NCBI GenBank assembly: GCA_964487195.1
Contig: CAZAPV010000022.1
Location: 1 to 16,540, forward strand
Length of the DNA: 16,540 bases
Direction: 5' to 3'
Origin: CAZAPV01 sp964487195
Lineage (GTDB): Bacteria; Patescibacteriota; Patescibacteriia; SG8-24
Of this stretch, positions 6,005 through 12,939 are shown in pieces (within the stretch, counting starts at the first letter, position 1; each line of letters begins with the position of its first letter). The position numbers were made by a program, and so were the translations under genes. Under the pieces are notes generated by a model. That model did no database searches and was not told the DNA's origin. It worked only from the letters and a program-made list of their open reading frames with translations.

Positions 6005-6964
6005 ATGCAGCAGCCGATCGGCCATGAACGGACGATGCAGTTTTTAGCGCGCAGTCTGGAGCGCGGGACGCTCGCGCACGCGTACTTGTTCGTCGGACCG
6101 GAGCGCGTCGGCAAGATGACCGCCGCGCGCGCGTTCGCGGCGACGCTGCTCGGCACGGAAACGCTCGAAACGCATCCGGATTTTTTCGCGGTGGAACGCG
6201 GACACGATCCGAAGAGCGGAAAACTGCGCGGTGAGATCGTGCTCGCGCAGATCCACGCGCTGTGCGGAAAGCTCGCGCTCGGCGCGTTCATGAACGGATG
6301 GAAAGTGTGCGTGCTGGACGGCGCGCATCTGCTGAACACCGAATCGGCGAATGCGCTTTTGAAAACGCTCGAGGAACCGCACGACAAAACGCTGCTCATC
6401 CTGCTCGCGCCGGATGCGAGCGCCGTGCTCCCGACGATCCGGTCGCGCTGCCAGGTGCTGCGCCTCGGCCGCGTCCCGCGCGCGACGATCGCCGCCGCGC
6501 TCGAAACGCGCGGTGTGCCGGTGGACCGTGCGGATCTGTTGAGTCGGCTCGCCGACGGCCGACTCGGCGCGGCGTTCGCATTCGCCGCCGATCCCGCGGA
6601 GCTCCAGGAGATGGTCGCGCTGCGCGAGGCGCTGCTCCGGCTTCCGGGAATGCCGGTCGCCGACCGGTTGGCCACGGTGGAGAAATTTTTGCCGCAGAAA
6701 GCGTCGTTCCAGGAATCGGTGGATCGCAGCCGCGCGGTGATCGATCTCGCCGCGGAGCTGCTGCGCGATGCGCTGCTCGCGTCCCACGGCAGAGCGGAAC
6801 GGGGGGTGCACGCGGACGTCCGCGAGCGCGTTATCGCGTGGGCGACCTCCGCATCGCCGCGCTCGCTCGCCGCGGCGGCCGAGGAGCTTTCGTACGGACG
6901 CCGCCTTCTCGACGACAACGTCAATCCGCGCGCCGTGCTCGGCGAGATCGCGCTCGCTTTTTAA
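6005..6964 (+). CDS. holB: DNA polymerase III subunit delta' (HolB)
   Basis: Delta' is part of the clamp loader that places the sliding clamp on DNA. The 319-aa protein has an AAA+ fold: HAYLFVGPERVGKM (25-38) in the Walker A place, LDGAHLL (104-110) in the Walker B place, NALLKTLEEP (116-125) and the sensor-like TIRSRCQ (144-150). The loop GPERVGKM lacks Ser/Thr after Lys and the Walker B acid pair is degenerate, as expected for a non-ATPase delta' rather than DnaX. The four zinc-binding cysteines of DnaX-type subunits are absent. The C-terminal part is helical and matches the collar region in position. It has no SD and starts at the predicted transcript end. It is first in holB-propeller-frr. 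TmrB-like or generic AAA+ alternatives are much less likely. Confidence 0.85.
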   Translation: MQQPIGHERTMQFLARSLERGTLAHAYLFVGPERVGKMTAARAFAATLLGTETLETHPDFFAVERGHDPKSGKLRGEIVLAQIHALCGKLALGAFMNGWKVCVLDGAHLLNTESANALLKTLEEPHDKTLLILLAPDASAVLPTIRSRCQVLRLGRVPRATIAAALETRGVPVDRADLLSRLADGRLGAAFAFAADPAELQEMVALREALLRLPGMPVADRLATVEKFLPQKASFQESVDRSRAVIDLAAELLRDALLASHGRAERGVHADVRERVIAWATSASPRSLAAAAEELSYGRRLLDDNVNPRAVLGEIALAF

Positions 6965-6967
6965 GCG

Positions 6968-6976
6968 TGCTACAAT
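6968..6976 (+). promoter_or_regulatory. Extended -10 before the propeller lipoprotein gene
   Basis: TGC-TACAAT (6968-6976) lies between the holB stop and the ATG at 6990. There is no good -35. A start near 6983 would leave about seven bases before the ATG. It may add to read-through from the holB promoter. Confidence 0.5.
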
Positions 6977-6989
6977 GATCGTGATTCCT

Positions 6990-8051
6990 ATGAAAAAATA
7001 CGCACTCTCCGCGATTCTCGCACCGCTCCTGTTCGTCGGCGCCGGCTGCATCACGTTCAACGCAGGCGGTTCGTCCGGCGGCGGCGCGGACGGCGGCCTT
7101 TGGAAAACGGCCGACCGCGGCGATTCCTGGCAGCAGAAAGCGTCGGTTGCGACGACCACCGCCCAGAAACTTTCGATCGGCGACGTGAACGTCACGACCG
7201 TCGTGCAGGATCCCGAAGATCCGAAAGCGTTGTACATCGGCACGACCGACAACGGGATGTTCTACAGTTACGACGGCGGCGATTCCTGGCAGCAGAACGC
7301 GCAGGTCGGGCAGGGGCGCATCCCGTCGATCGCGATCAGCACCAAGAATAAATGCACGGTGTACGCCGCGATCGGGAATACGGTGATCAAGACGATCGAC
7401 TGTTCGCGCACCTGGACCACGCCATACGTGGATTCGCGCAAGGATAAACTGACCACCTCGGTCGTCGTCGATTTCTACGATCCGCAGGTGGTATGGATCG
7501 CGAACAACGAAGGGGACGTGCTCCGGAGTGGCGACGGCGGCGTGTCGTGGACGAGCGTGCATTCGTTCCAGAACGGCGTACTGAAGATGGCGATGAGCGC
7601 GGCGGACAGCCGGCGGCTGTACGTCGGCACGAAGAACAACGGCGTCTGGCGCACCACGGACGGCGGCGCGACTTGGACCGATGTGAGCCAGAAGTACGCG
7701 CAATTTTCGGGGAGCCGCGATTTCCTGGACATCGCGCTCGGCGTCTCCAACCCCGCGGTCGTCATACTCGCGACCAAATACGGCCTGCTCCGCTCGACCG
7801 ACGGCGGCGACAGCTGGGGCAAGATCGATCTGCTCACCCCGCCCGGCACGGCGCCGATCTATTCGGTGGCGGTCGATCCCAAAGATCCGGCGATGCTGTA
7901 CTACGGCACCGCGACCGCGTTCTACCGCTCCCCGAACGGCGGTGCGAACTGGATCCCGAAGAAACTGCCGACCTCGCGCGCGGCGACCTCGCTCCTCGTT
8001 GACAGAATCAATTCTTCGGCGCTGTATATGGGGGTGACCAGATTCAAGTAA
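6990..8051 (+). CDS. Asp-box beta-propeller lipoprotein (Ycf48/BNR-like)
   Basis: 353 aa. An N-terminal basic-hydrophobic signal ends at Cys20 (FVGAGC), a loose lipobox, so it is probably a lipoprotein on the outer face of the membrane. Six Asp-boxes (S/T-x-D-x-G-x-x-W) lie at 40-47, 93-100, 180-187, 222-229, 269-276 and 314-321. A degenerate one, TIDCSRTW, is at 135-142. Seven units suggest a seven-bladed propeller as in Ycf48/HCF136 and related BNR or sortilin-type repeats. Such propellers usually bind proteins or sugars; no sialidase active site can be claimed. ATG 6990 is chosen because it starts the signal peptide; an ATG at 6975 overlaps the -10. It follows holB by 25 nt and precedes frr by 5 nt. 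Confidence 0.85.
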   Translation: MKKYALSAILAPLLFVGAGCITFNAGGSSGGGADGGLWKTADRGDSWQQKASVATTTAQKLSIGDVNVTTVVQDPEDPKALYIGTTDNGMFYSYDGGDSWQQNAQVGQGRIPSIAISTKNKCTVYAAIGNTVIKTIDCSRTWTTPYVDSRKDKLTTSVVVDFYDPQVVWIANNEGDVLRSGDGGVSWTSVHSFQNGVLKMAMSAADSRRLYVGTKNNGVWRTTDGGATWTDVSQKYAQFSGSRDFLDIALGVSNPAVVILATKYGLLRSTDGGDSWGKIDLLTPPGTAPIYSVAVDPKDPAMLYYGTATAFYRSPNGGANWIPKKLPTSRAATSLLVDRINSSALYMGVTRFK

Positions 8052-8056
8052 CCCCT

Positions 8057-8614
8057 ATGCCCGCGGATTTACTTTCCCGACACCAGCCGGAATTCCAAAA
8101 AGCGATCGACTATCTCAAAAACGACATCGCGGCGCTGCGCACCGGCCGTGCAAACCCCGCGATCGTGGAGAACGTCGCGGTCGAGGCGTACGACACGCGT
8201 ACGCCGCTCTCCGGCCTCGCGTCGATCACCGTGCCGGACGCGCGGTCGATTCTGATTGAGCCGTGGGACAAGAGCATCCTCAAGAACATCGAGAAGGCGA
8301 TCCAGGAGGCGAAGCTCGGATTGAATCCGGTGGTGCAGGGGACGCAGATCCGCGTCCCGCTTCCGGCGCTCACCGAAGAGGGAAGGCGCAACCTGATCAA
8401 AGTGTTGAGCGAGAAGCTGGAACACGCGCGCAAGAGCGTGCGCAACGTCCGCGACGCCGCCAAGGCGGAGATCGTGAAGGCGGAGAAAGAGAAGGGGATC
8501 GGCGAGGACGAGAAATACAAATTGCTCGAATCGCTCGACAAAACCGCCGCCGGGTTCAACGAACGGATCAAAAACGTCGGCGACGAGAAAGAAAAAGAGA
8601 TCATGACGATGTAG
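8057..8614 (+). CDS. frr: Ribosome recycling factor
   Basis: RRF splits post-termination ribosomes together with EF-G. The 185-aa length is typical of the family. Recognisable parts are LRTGRANPAIVENVAVEAY (27-45), TPLSGLASITVPDARSILIEPWD, the LPALTEEGRRNLIKVL segment with the conserved arginines, and the charged helix with VRNVRDAAKAEI near the C-terminus. The order helix, beta domain, long helices is that of the two-domain RRF fold. It begins five bases after the propeller gene stop, has no SD, and ends before an intrinsic terminator, so it is the last gene of the holB unit. Pairing with holB rather than pyrH/tsf differs from the common tsf-pyrH-frr order. Confidence 0.97.
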   Translation: MPADLLSRHQPEFQKAIDYLKNDIAALRTGRANPAIVENVAVEAYDTRTPLSGLASITVPDARSILIEPWDKSILKNIEKAIQEAKLGLNPVVQGTQIRVPLPALTEEGRRNLIKVLSEKLEHARKSVRNVRDAAKAEIVKAEKEKGIGEDEKYKLLESLDKTAAGFNERIKNVGDEKEKEIMTM

Positions 8615-8630
8615 GCAAGTAAGAAGGTTG

Positions 8631-8660
8631 AAACCGCCTTAAATAAGCGGTTTTTTGTTT
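8631..8660 (+). terminator. Intrinsic terminator after frr
   Basis: AAACCGC (8631-8637) pairs with GCGGTTT (8647-8653) around a 9-nt loop and is followed by more T. It separates frr from the strong promoter at 8684. Confidence 0.92.
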
Positions 8661-8683
8661 GCTTAAGCTCATGTCAGGCAGTC

Positions 8684-8712
8684 TTGACAAATCTTTAAGG
8701 ATGTGCTATAGT
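8684..8712 (+). promoter_or_regulatory. Near-consensus extended -10 promoter of the structured-RNA unit
   Basis: Perfect TTGACA (8684-8689), a 17-nt spacer ending TGC, then TATAGT (8707-8712). It has the same form as the promoter at 5139-5167. The predicted start near 8719 is about 230 nt before the first gene with an SD. Confidence 0.9.
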
Positions 8713-8718
8713 CCCAAG

Positions 8719-8951
8719 TTCTTTAAATACGACATGAAGTGCTCCCGAGAAGCGACATGGAGGGGGATCCCTGCATCGACCGGCTCTGCCTGAAGATGCA
8801 GGCGACGAGGAAATCAGTTATCGCCGGTTTCGACTGGCGGCAACCGATGGAGCCGTCACGGGCGCGGGCTTCCGCTTGCGGAATAACCCGCGTCTTCCGT
8901 CTCCAGTTCGCTGCTCGGGAGCATTTTCATAGACATTACCAAGGAGGAGTC
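8719..8951 (+). ncRNA. Highly structured leader RNA or ncRNA, class not recognised
   Basis: The transcript from 8719 can close with a long stem: ATGAA plus GCTCCCGAG (8734-8749) with CTCGGGAGC plus TTCAT (8914-8930). This continues inward across an A-G mismatch as AGCGA/TCGCT (8751-8755 with 8908-8912), about 20 bp in all. Three hairpins are enclosed. One is CCTGCATC/GATGCAGG (8770-8777, 8795-8802). The next is CGCCGGT/ACTGGCG with a TTCG tetraloop (8822-8839). The third is a long arm, TGGAG/CTCCA, ACGG/CCGT and CGCGGG/CCCGCG, tipped by CCG-CTTG-CGG (8848-8905). The outer stem ends 10 nt before the SD AAGGAGGA (8941-8948). It may be a riboswitch-like leader or a free-standing RNA. It matches none of the common riboswitch classes, tmRNA, 6S, SRP or RNase P RNA that I checked from memory. 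Confidence 0.65.
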
Positions 8952-9224
8952 ATGGATCTTCAGGGACTGATCTTCGATCTCGAAACGACGCGCGAAGCGT
9001 TGTGCAAGGCGAGCCGTTTGAGAGTGGAGGCCGAGAGAACGATGCGCGCTTGCATCGAGGCCTTTGGGGAGATGGAGATGGACCCCGTTGCCGGAGAGAT
9101 CGCGGCGATTCGTTCGGGCGCGGTCGCGGCATACGACGCCGCCCGTCGGACGGAGCGTCATCTGGAGTTGGAGCTGATCCAGGCAGCGAAAGCCGTCACC
9201 GCAGCGTCCGCCGCCGCCCGTTAG
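8952..9224 (+). CDS. Orphan small helical protein, 90 aa
   Basis: I do not recognise this protein. It is alanine- and glutamate-rich and almost surely all-helical: two or three helices around ETTREALCKASRLRVEAE, MRACIEAFGEMEMD and RRTERHLELELIQAAKAV. There is no signal peptide or membrane segment and it has only two cysteines. ATG 8952 is chosen because the strong SD AAGGAGGA (8941-8948) lies 3 nt upstream. The reading frame stays open back to a GTG at 8739, but that stretch is the folded RNA, has no SD and does not read like protein. The gene is alone between a near-consensus promoter with a 230-nt leader and a strong terminator, so it is probably well expressed and under control of its leader. 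Confidence 0.7.
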   Translation: MDLQGLIFDLETTREALCKASRLRVEAERTMRACIEAFGEMEMDPVAGEIAAIRSGAVAAYDAARRTERHLELELIQAAKAVTAASAAAR

Positions 9225-9243
9225 GGGCACCCATTTTCTTCAC

Positions 9244-9296
9244 GCGCACCCGCGCGACAAAAGCCATCTGGCTCTGTCACGGGTGCGCTTTTGTTT
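9244..9296 (+). terminator. Intrinsic terminator of the 90-aa gene
   Basis: GCGCACCCG (9244-9252) pairs with CGGGTGCGC (9280-9288). The stem carries on inward through GACA/TGTC and AGCC/GGCT to an ATCT loop. TTTTGTTT follows. Confidence 0.92.
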
Positions 9297-9317
9297 ACTT
9301 GAAATGCATGCGTCCAC

Positions 9318-9413
9318 ATGCGGGTGGTGCGGCTTTGGGGCCCCCGAAAGGGCGCAGCTCGCGCGAAAGCGCGACGAGCACTTGCGGGGTGAAAGCCGCG
9401 ACAGGACCCGCAT
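9318..9413 (+). ncRNA. Compact folded element upstream of glyS, unassigned
   Basis: Nested perfect pairings enclose two hairpins. ATGCGGGT (9318-9325) pairs with ACCCGCAT (9406-9413), and GCGGCTTT (9329-9336) with AAAGCCGC (9392-9399). Inside are CCC-GAAA-GGG (9343-9352) and a longer arm, CGCA plus GCTC (9353-9360) with GAGC and TGCG (9376-9379, 9383-9386), capped by a TCGCGC-GAAA-GCGCGA hairpin (9359-9374). Both caps are GNRA tetraloops. It lies between a terminator and the predicted glyS promoter, and has no clear promoter of its own. The complementary strand could fold as well, so the strand is uncertain. Confidence 0.5.
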
Positions 9414-9445
9414 CATCCACGCGCAGATACCATTTCATAATAAGC

Positions 9446-9479
9446 TTGCCGAAGCATGGTTCGCATGTTACCGTATAAG
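9446..9479 (+). promoter_or_regulatory. glyS promoter, leaderless
   Basis: TTGCCG (9446-9451), 17 nt, then TACCGT (9469-9474), with an overlapping TATAAG at 9474-9479. Either -10 places the start at about 9481-9486, on top of the ATG at 9485. The folded element at 9318-9413 would then not be part of this mRNA. Confidence 0.5.
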
Positions 9480-9484
9480 CCATT

Positions 9485-10864
9485 ATGCCCTCCGACCAGA
9501 TGGAGAAAATCGTTGCGCTCGCCAAACGCCGCGGTTTTTTGTTTCCCGGCTCCGAAATTTACGGTGGCATCGGTTCCACATACGACTACGGTCCGCTCGG
9601 CGTGCTGCTCAAAAACAACGTTCGCCAGGCGTGGTGGAAGTCGGTGGTGCAGCAGCGCGATGACGTCGTCGGATTGGACGCGGCGATTTTGATGCATCCC
9701 AAGACGTGGGAGGCGTCCGGGCATCTCAAGGGATTCACCGATCCGCTCGTGGACTGCAAAAGCTGCAAGCGCCGGTTCCGCGCCGACCATCTGCTCGAAA
9801 CGAAATCGCTCGAGATGAAAGGGCTGCGCGAGAAACAGCTTGACATCAAGGACGTCCGCTGCCCGGAGTGCGGCGGCGAACTTGGCGACGTACGGCAGTT
9901 CAATCTGATGTTCAAGACGTTCATGGGTCCGGTCGAGGACGCCGCCGCGACCGTCTATCTCCGTCCGGAAACCGCGCAGGGGATCTTCGTGAATTTCAAG
10001 AACGTACTCGACACCGCGCGCAAGAAGATTCCGTTCGGCATCGCGCAGACCGGCAAATCGTTCCGCAATGAGATCACGCCGGGCAATTTCATCTTCCGCA
10101 CGCGCGAGTTCGAACAGATGGAGATGGAATATTTCGTGAAGCCGGGCACTGATGAGGAAGCGTTCGAGCAGTGGAAGGAGTTCATGATGGAATGGTTCGC
10201 CGGGCTCGGCGTGAAGCGCGATCATCTGCGCTTCTACGAGCACGCCAAAGAAAAACTGTCGCATTATTCGAAGCGCACCGTGGATCTGGAGTACGCGTTC
10301 CCGTGGGGATGGGCCGAGCTGTGGGGGTGCGCGAACCGCACCGATTTCGACCTCAAACAACACGCGAAAGCGAGCGGCGAGGATTTGAGTTACCGCGACG
10401 AAGCGAGCGGCGAAAAATACGTGCCGTACGTGATCGAGCCAGCGCTCGGCCTCGACCGCGCGGTGCTCGCGTTTTTGCTCGACGCGTACGAAGAGATCGA
10501 AGGCGGGCGCACGACGACCACCGAATCCGCGAAAGAAGTGGAAACGGTGCTCCGGTTCCATCCGTCGATCGCGCCGATCAAAGCGGCGGTGCTTCCATTG
10601 TCGAAGAAGGAACCGCTCACCGGAATCGCGAAAAAACTGCGCGCGCAGCTCGCCAAGCGCTGGATGACGCAGTATGACGAGGTCGCGTCGATCGGCCGAC
10701 GGTACCGCCGGCAGGATGAGATCGGGACGCCGTACTGCGTCACCGTGGACTTCGATACCCCGAACGACAACGCTGTGACGGTGCGCAATCGCGACACGAT
10801 GACGCAGGAACGGATCGCGCTCGCGGAAATCGAATCGTATCTTTCCGAAAAACTCGGTTGCTGA
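9485..10864 (+). CDS. glyS: Glycyl-tRNA synthetase, alpha2 (class II) type
   Basis: It charges tRNA-Gly. The 459-aa protein is the dimeric, eukaryote-like type (glyQS), not the alpha2-beta2 pair. Motifs: SEIYGGIGSTYDYGPLG near the start (23-39), a zinc site with C91/C94 and C126/C129, YLRPETAQGIF (158-168), the motif 2 region GIAQTGKSFRNE (185-196) with RTREFEQMEMEYF (205-217), WAELWGCANRTDFDL (276-290), and motif 3 EPALGLDR (318-325). The C-terminal anticodon-binding domain starts near 360. ATG 9485 has no SD and is placed at the predicted transcript start. M16 peptidase, tpiA and a TPR gene follow with gaps of 5 nt or less. A probable tRNA-Gly gene lies at the far end of the window. Confidence 0.97.
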   Translation: MPSDQMEKIVALAKRRGFLFPGSEIYGGIGSTYDYGPLGVLLKNNVRQAWWKSVVQQRDDVVGLDAAILMHPKTWEASGHLKGFTDPLVDCKSCKRRFRADHLLETKSLEMKGLREKQLDIKDVRCPECGGELGDVRQFNLMFKTFMGPVEDAAATVYLRPETAQGIFVNFKNVLDTARKKIPFGIAQTGKSFRNEITPGNFIFRTREFEQMEMEYFVKPGTDEEAFEQWKEFMMEWFAGLGVKRDHLRFYEHAKEKLSHYSKRTVDLEYAFPWGWAELWGCANRTDFDLKQHAKASGEDLSYRDEASGEKYVPYVIEPALGLDRAVLAFLLDAYEEIEGGRTTTTESAKEVETVLRFHPSIAPIKAAVLPLSKKEPLTGIAKKLRAQLAKRWMTQYDEVASIGRRYRRQDEIGTPYCVTVDFDTPNDNAVTVRNRDTMTQERIALAEIESYLSEKLGC

Positions 10865-10869
10865 TCCTT

Positions 10870-12162
10870 ATGTCCTCTTTTAAAAAAATCACGCTCTCGA
10901 ACGGAATCCGCGCCGTGCTCGTCCCGCATCGCGACACCGCCGCGGCGACGGTGCTCGCGCTCTACGAAGTCGGTTCGCGCTACGAGACGAAGAAACTGAA
11001 CGGCGGCTCGCACTTCATCGAGCACATGATGTTCAAAGGGACCGAGCGCCGGCCGACCACGCTCGACATCTCGCGCGACCTCGACTCGGTCGGCGCGGAT
11101 TACAACGCGTTCACCGACAAGGACCATACCGGCTACTACGTCAAACTGCAGGCGGCGCAGCTCCCGCTCGCGGTCGACATGCTCGAGGACATGCTGTACC
11201 ACTCGGTCTATCGCGCGAAGGATCTGGAGTCGGAACGCAAGGTGGTACTCGAAGAGATCCACATGCGCGAGGACAATCCGATGATGTTCGTCGAGGAGAT
11301 CATGGAAGAGGAGCTGTACCGCGGCTCCACGCTCGGCTGGCGGATCAGCGGGACGGACGAGACGATGAAGGGAATCCGGCGCGACGAACTGATGGCGTAT
11401 CGCGACCGGTATTACGTGCCGCAGCGGACGGTGCTCGCCGTCGCCGGCAAATTCGACGAGGCCGAGGCGGTCGCGCTGCTCGAACAAAAATTCGGTTCCA
11501 AACCGGCGAAGAAGTCGCCGAAAAATTTCACGCCGTTCTCGGTCGCGGGCGCGGGGTATCGCGCGCCGCGCGTGCGCATCCGCGAGAAACAGACCGAACA
11601 GGTGCAGCTCGCGCTCGGTTTTCCCGCGTATTCGTACGACGATCCGCGGCTTCCCGCGATGAACGTCTTGAGCATCATCCTCGGCGGCACGATGAGTTCG
11701 CGGCTGTTCATGTCCGTGCGCGAAAAAGAAGGGCTGGCGTATTTCATCCATTCGTCCGCGAACGCGTCGCAGGACGTCGGCAATCTGACGATCCAGTCCG
11801 GTCTCGCCAAGGACAGGATCGACAAGGCGCTCGCGATCATCATGAAAGAGCTCGCCGGACTGAAGAAAAAGGACGTCACCGCCGAGGAGCTGCACCGCGC
11901 CAAAGAGTACGTGAAAGGGAAGATGATTTTGAACATGGAAGAATCGAGCCATCTCGCCGACTGGTACGGCCGGCAGGAGCTGCTCCGGAAGAAGATCATG
12001 ACGCCGGAGCAGAAGATCGCGGAGATCATCGCGGTCACCTCGGACGATGTGCGCCGCGTCGCGAACGACGTGTTCCGGACCCAGCGCGCGACGATCGCGA
12101 TCATCGGTCCGTACAAGGACGCCGCGCGGTTCGCGAAACACGCGGGCGCTCTCTCGGTATGA
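10870..12162 (+). CDS. M16 family zinc metallopeptidase (insulinase/MPP-like)
   Basis: A 430-aa single-copy M16 unit. The inverted zinc motif HFIEH is at 48-52 (H48, E51, H52), and E129 in VVLEEI is the likely third ligand at the family's usual distance. The second half has SSRLFMSVREKEGLAYFIHS, matching the C-terminal M16 domain that builds the substrate chamber. There is no signal peptide, so it should be cytoplasmic like other bacterial processing peptidase-type M16B proteins; the substrate is unknown. ATG 10870 is chosen, five bases after the glyS stop; an in-frame TTG at 10858 lies inside glyS. No SD is visible. Its TGA overlaps the tpiA start as ATGA, so the two are translationally coupled. 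Confidence 0.92.
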   Translation: MSSFKKITLSNGIRAVLVPHRDTAAATVLALYEVGSRYETKKLNGGSHFIEHMMFKGTERRPTTLDISRDLDSVGADYNAFTDKDHTGYYVKLQAAQLPLAVDMLEDMLYHSVYRAKDLESERKVVLEEIHMREDNPMMFVEEIMEEELYRGSTLGWRISGTDETMKGIRRDELMAYRDRYYVPQRTVLAVAGKFDEAEAVALLEQKFGSKPAKKSPKNFTPFSVAGAGYRAPRVRIREKQTEQVQLALGFPAYSYDDPRLPAMNVLSIILGGTMSSRLFMSVREKEGLAYFIHSSANASQDVGNLTIQSGLAKDRIDKALAIIMKELAGLKKKDVTAEELHRAKEYVKGKMILNMEESSHLADWYGRQELLRKKIMTPEQKIAEIIAVTSDDVRRVANDVFRTQRATIAIIGPYKDAARFAKHAGALSV

Positions 12163-12938
12163 CGACGTACCTCATCGCCAACTGGAAGATGCAGCTGAAC
12201 GAATCCGAGAGCGAGGCGCTCGCGAAAGAGATCGTGCGGCTGTGGGCGGGCCAGGCGGTGAGCCGTCCGAACGTCGCGATGGCGCTCTGCCCGTCGCACA
12301 TGGCGCTCCCGAGCGTCGCCGCGACGCTCAAAGGGACGCCGATCGCGCTCGGCGCGCAGGACGTTTTTTGGGAGGGGAAGGGCGCGTACACCGGCGAGAT
12401 CTCGCCGGCAACGCTCAAGGAATTGGGATGCGAATACTGCATCGTCGGCCACTCCGAACGGCGGCAGCATCTCGGGGAGACCGACGCGATGGTGAACCGG
12501 AAGGCGCTCGCGCTGCTCGAGGCGGGGATCACGCCGATCGTCTGCGTCGGCGAAACGATGGAGGAACGGCGTGCCGGCACGCGAGACGCGGTGGTGATCG
12601 GCCAGGTGCGCGCCGCGCTTTCGGAGACGCGGCTCGTCGGCAATCGGAAACTGATCATCGCGTACGAACCGCGATGGGTGATCGGCACGGGGCAGGCGGT
12701 CGCGCCGTCCGACGCCGCGGAGATGCACGCGCTGATCCGTGCAACGCTTCATGAAATTTTTTCCGACGACGTCGTCGAGCAAAAGTGCGCGATCATCTAC
12801 GGCGGCGCGGTGGACGAGAAGAACGTCGCCGGCTTCCTGGAGACCGAAGTGATTCACGGCGTGCTCGTCGGCGGCGCGTCGCTCAAAGCGAAAGAGTTCG
12901 TCGCGATGGCGGAACTCGCCGCGGACGCGAAGAAGTAG
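12159..12938 (+). CDS. tpiA: Triosephosphate isomerase
   Basis: It interconverts dihydroxyacetone phosphate and glyceraldehyde 3-phosphate in glycolysis. The 259-aa length is normal. Active-site residues are in place: N8 and K10 (ANWKM), H98 in VGHSERR (96-102), and E170 in AYEPRWVIGTG (168-178). Phosphate-binding glycines are at IYGGAV (213-218) and LVGGASL (236-242). The loop 6 start is PRW instead of the common PVW, a mild variation. It overlaps the upstream M16 gene by four bases and is followed after one base by the TPR gene, with no SD, so it belongs to the glyS-led operon. Confidence 0.97.
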   Translation: MTTYLIANWKMQLNESESEALAKEIVRLWAGQAVSRPNVAMALCPSHMALPSVAATLKGTPIALGAQDVFWEGKGAYTGEISPATLKELGCEYCIVGHSERRQHLGETDAMVNRKALALLEAGITPIVCVGETMEERRAGTRDAVVIGQVRAALSETRLVGNRKLIIAYEPRWVIGTGQAVAPSDAAEMHALIRATLHEIFSDDVVEQKCAIIYGGAVDEKNVAGFLETEVIHGVLVGGASLKAKEFVAMAELAADAKK

Positions 12939-12939
12939 T

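Noticed and set aside
8661..8668. Palindrome GCTTAAGC between frr terminator and promoter
   Set aside because: It is only 8 bp and can occur by chance; no second copy or related site was noticed.
8739..8951. In-frame upstream extension of the 90-aa protein to a GTG at 8739
   Set aside because: The start lacks an SD and lies in the outer stem. The translated stretch is unlike a protein, while the DNA shows extensive exact pairing. A strong SD precedes ATG 8952.
8719..8951. Known housekeeping RNA (tmRNA, 6S, SRP RNA, RNase P RNA)
   Set aside because: There is no tRNA-like end with CCA and tag frame, no SRP GGAA apical motif and no rod-like 6S shape. The GAGGAAA at about 8807 is a chance match to RNase P, whose size and other conserved parts are missing.
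9318..9484. T-box leader for glyS
   Set aside because: The conserved T-box antiterminator sequence (AGGGTGGNACCGCG type) and a terminator before the gene are not seen.
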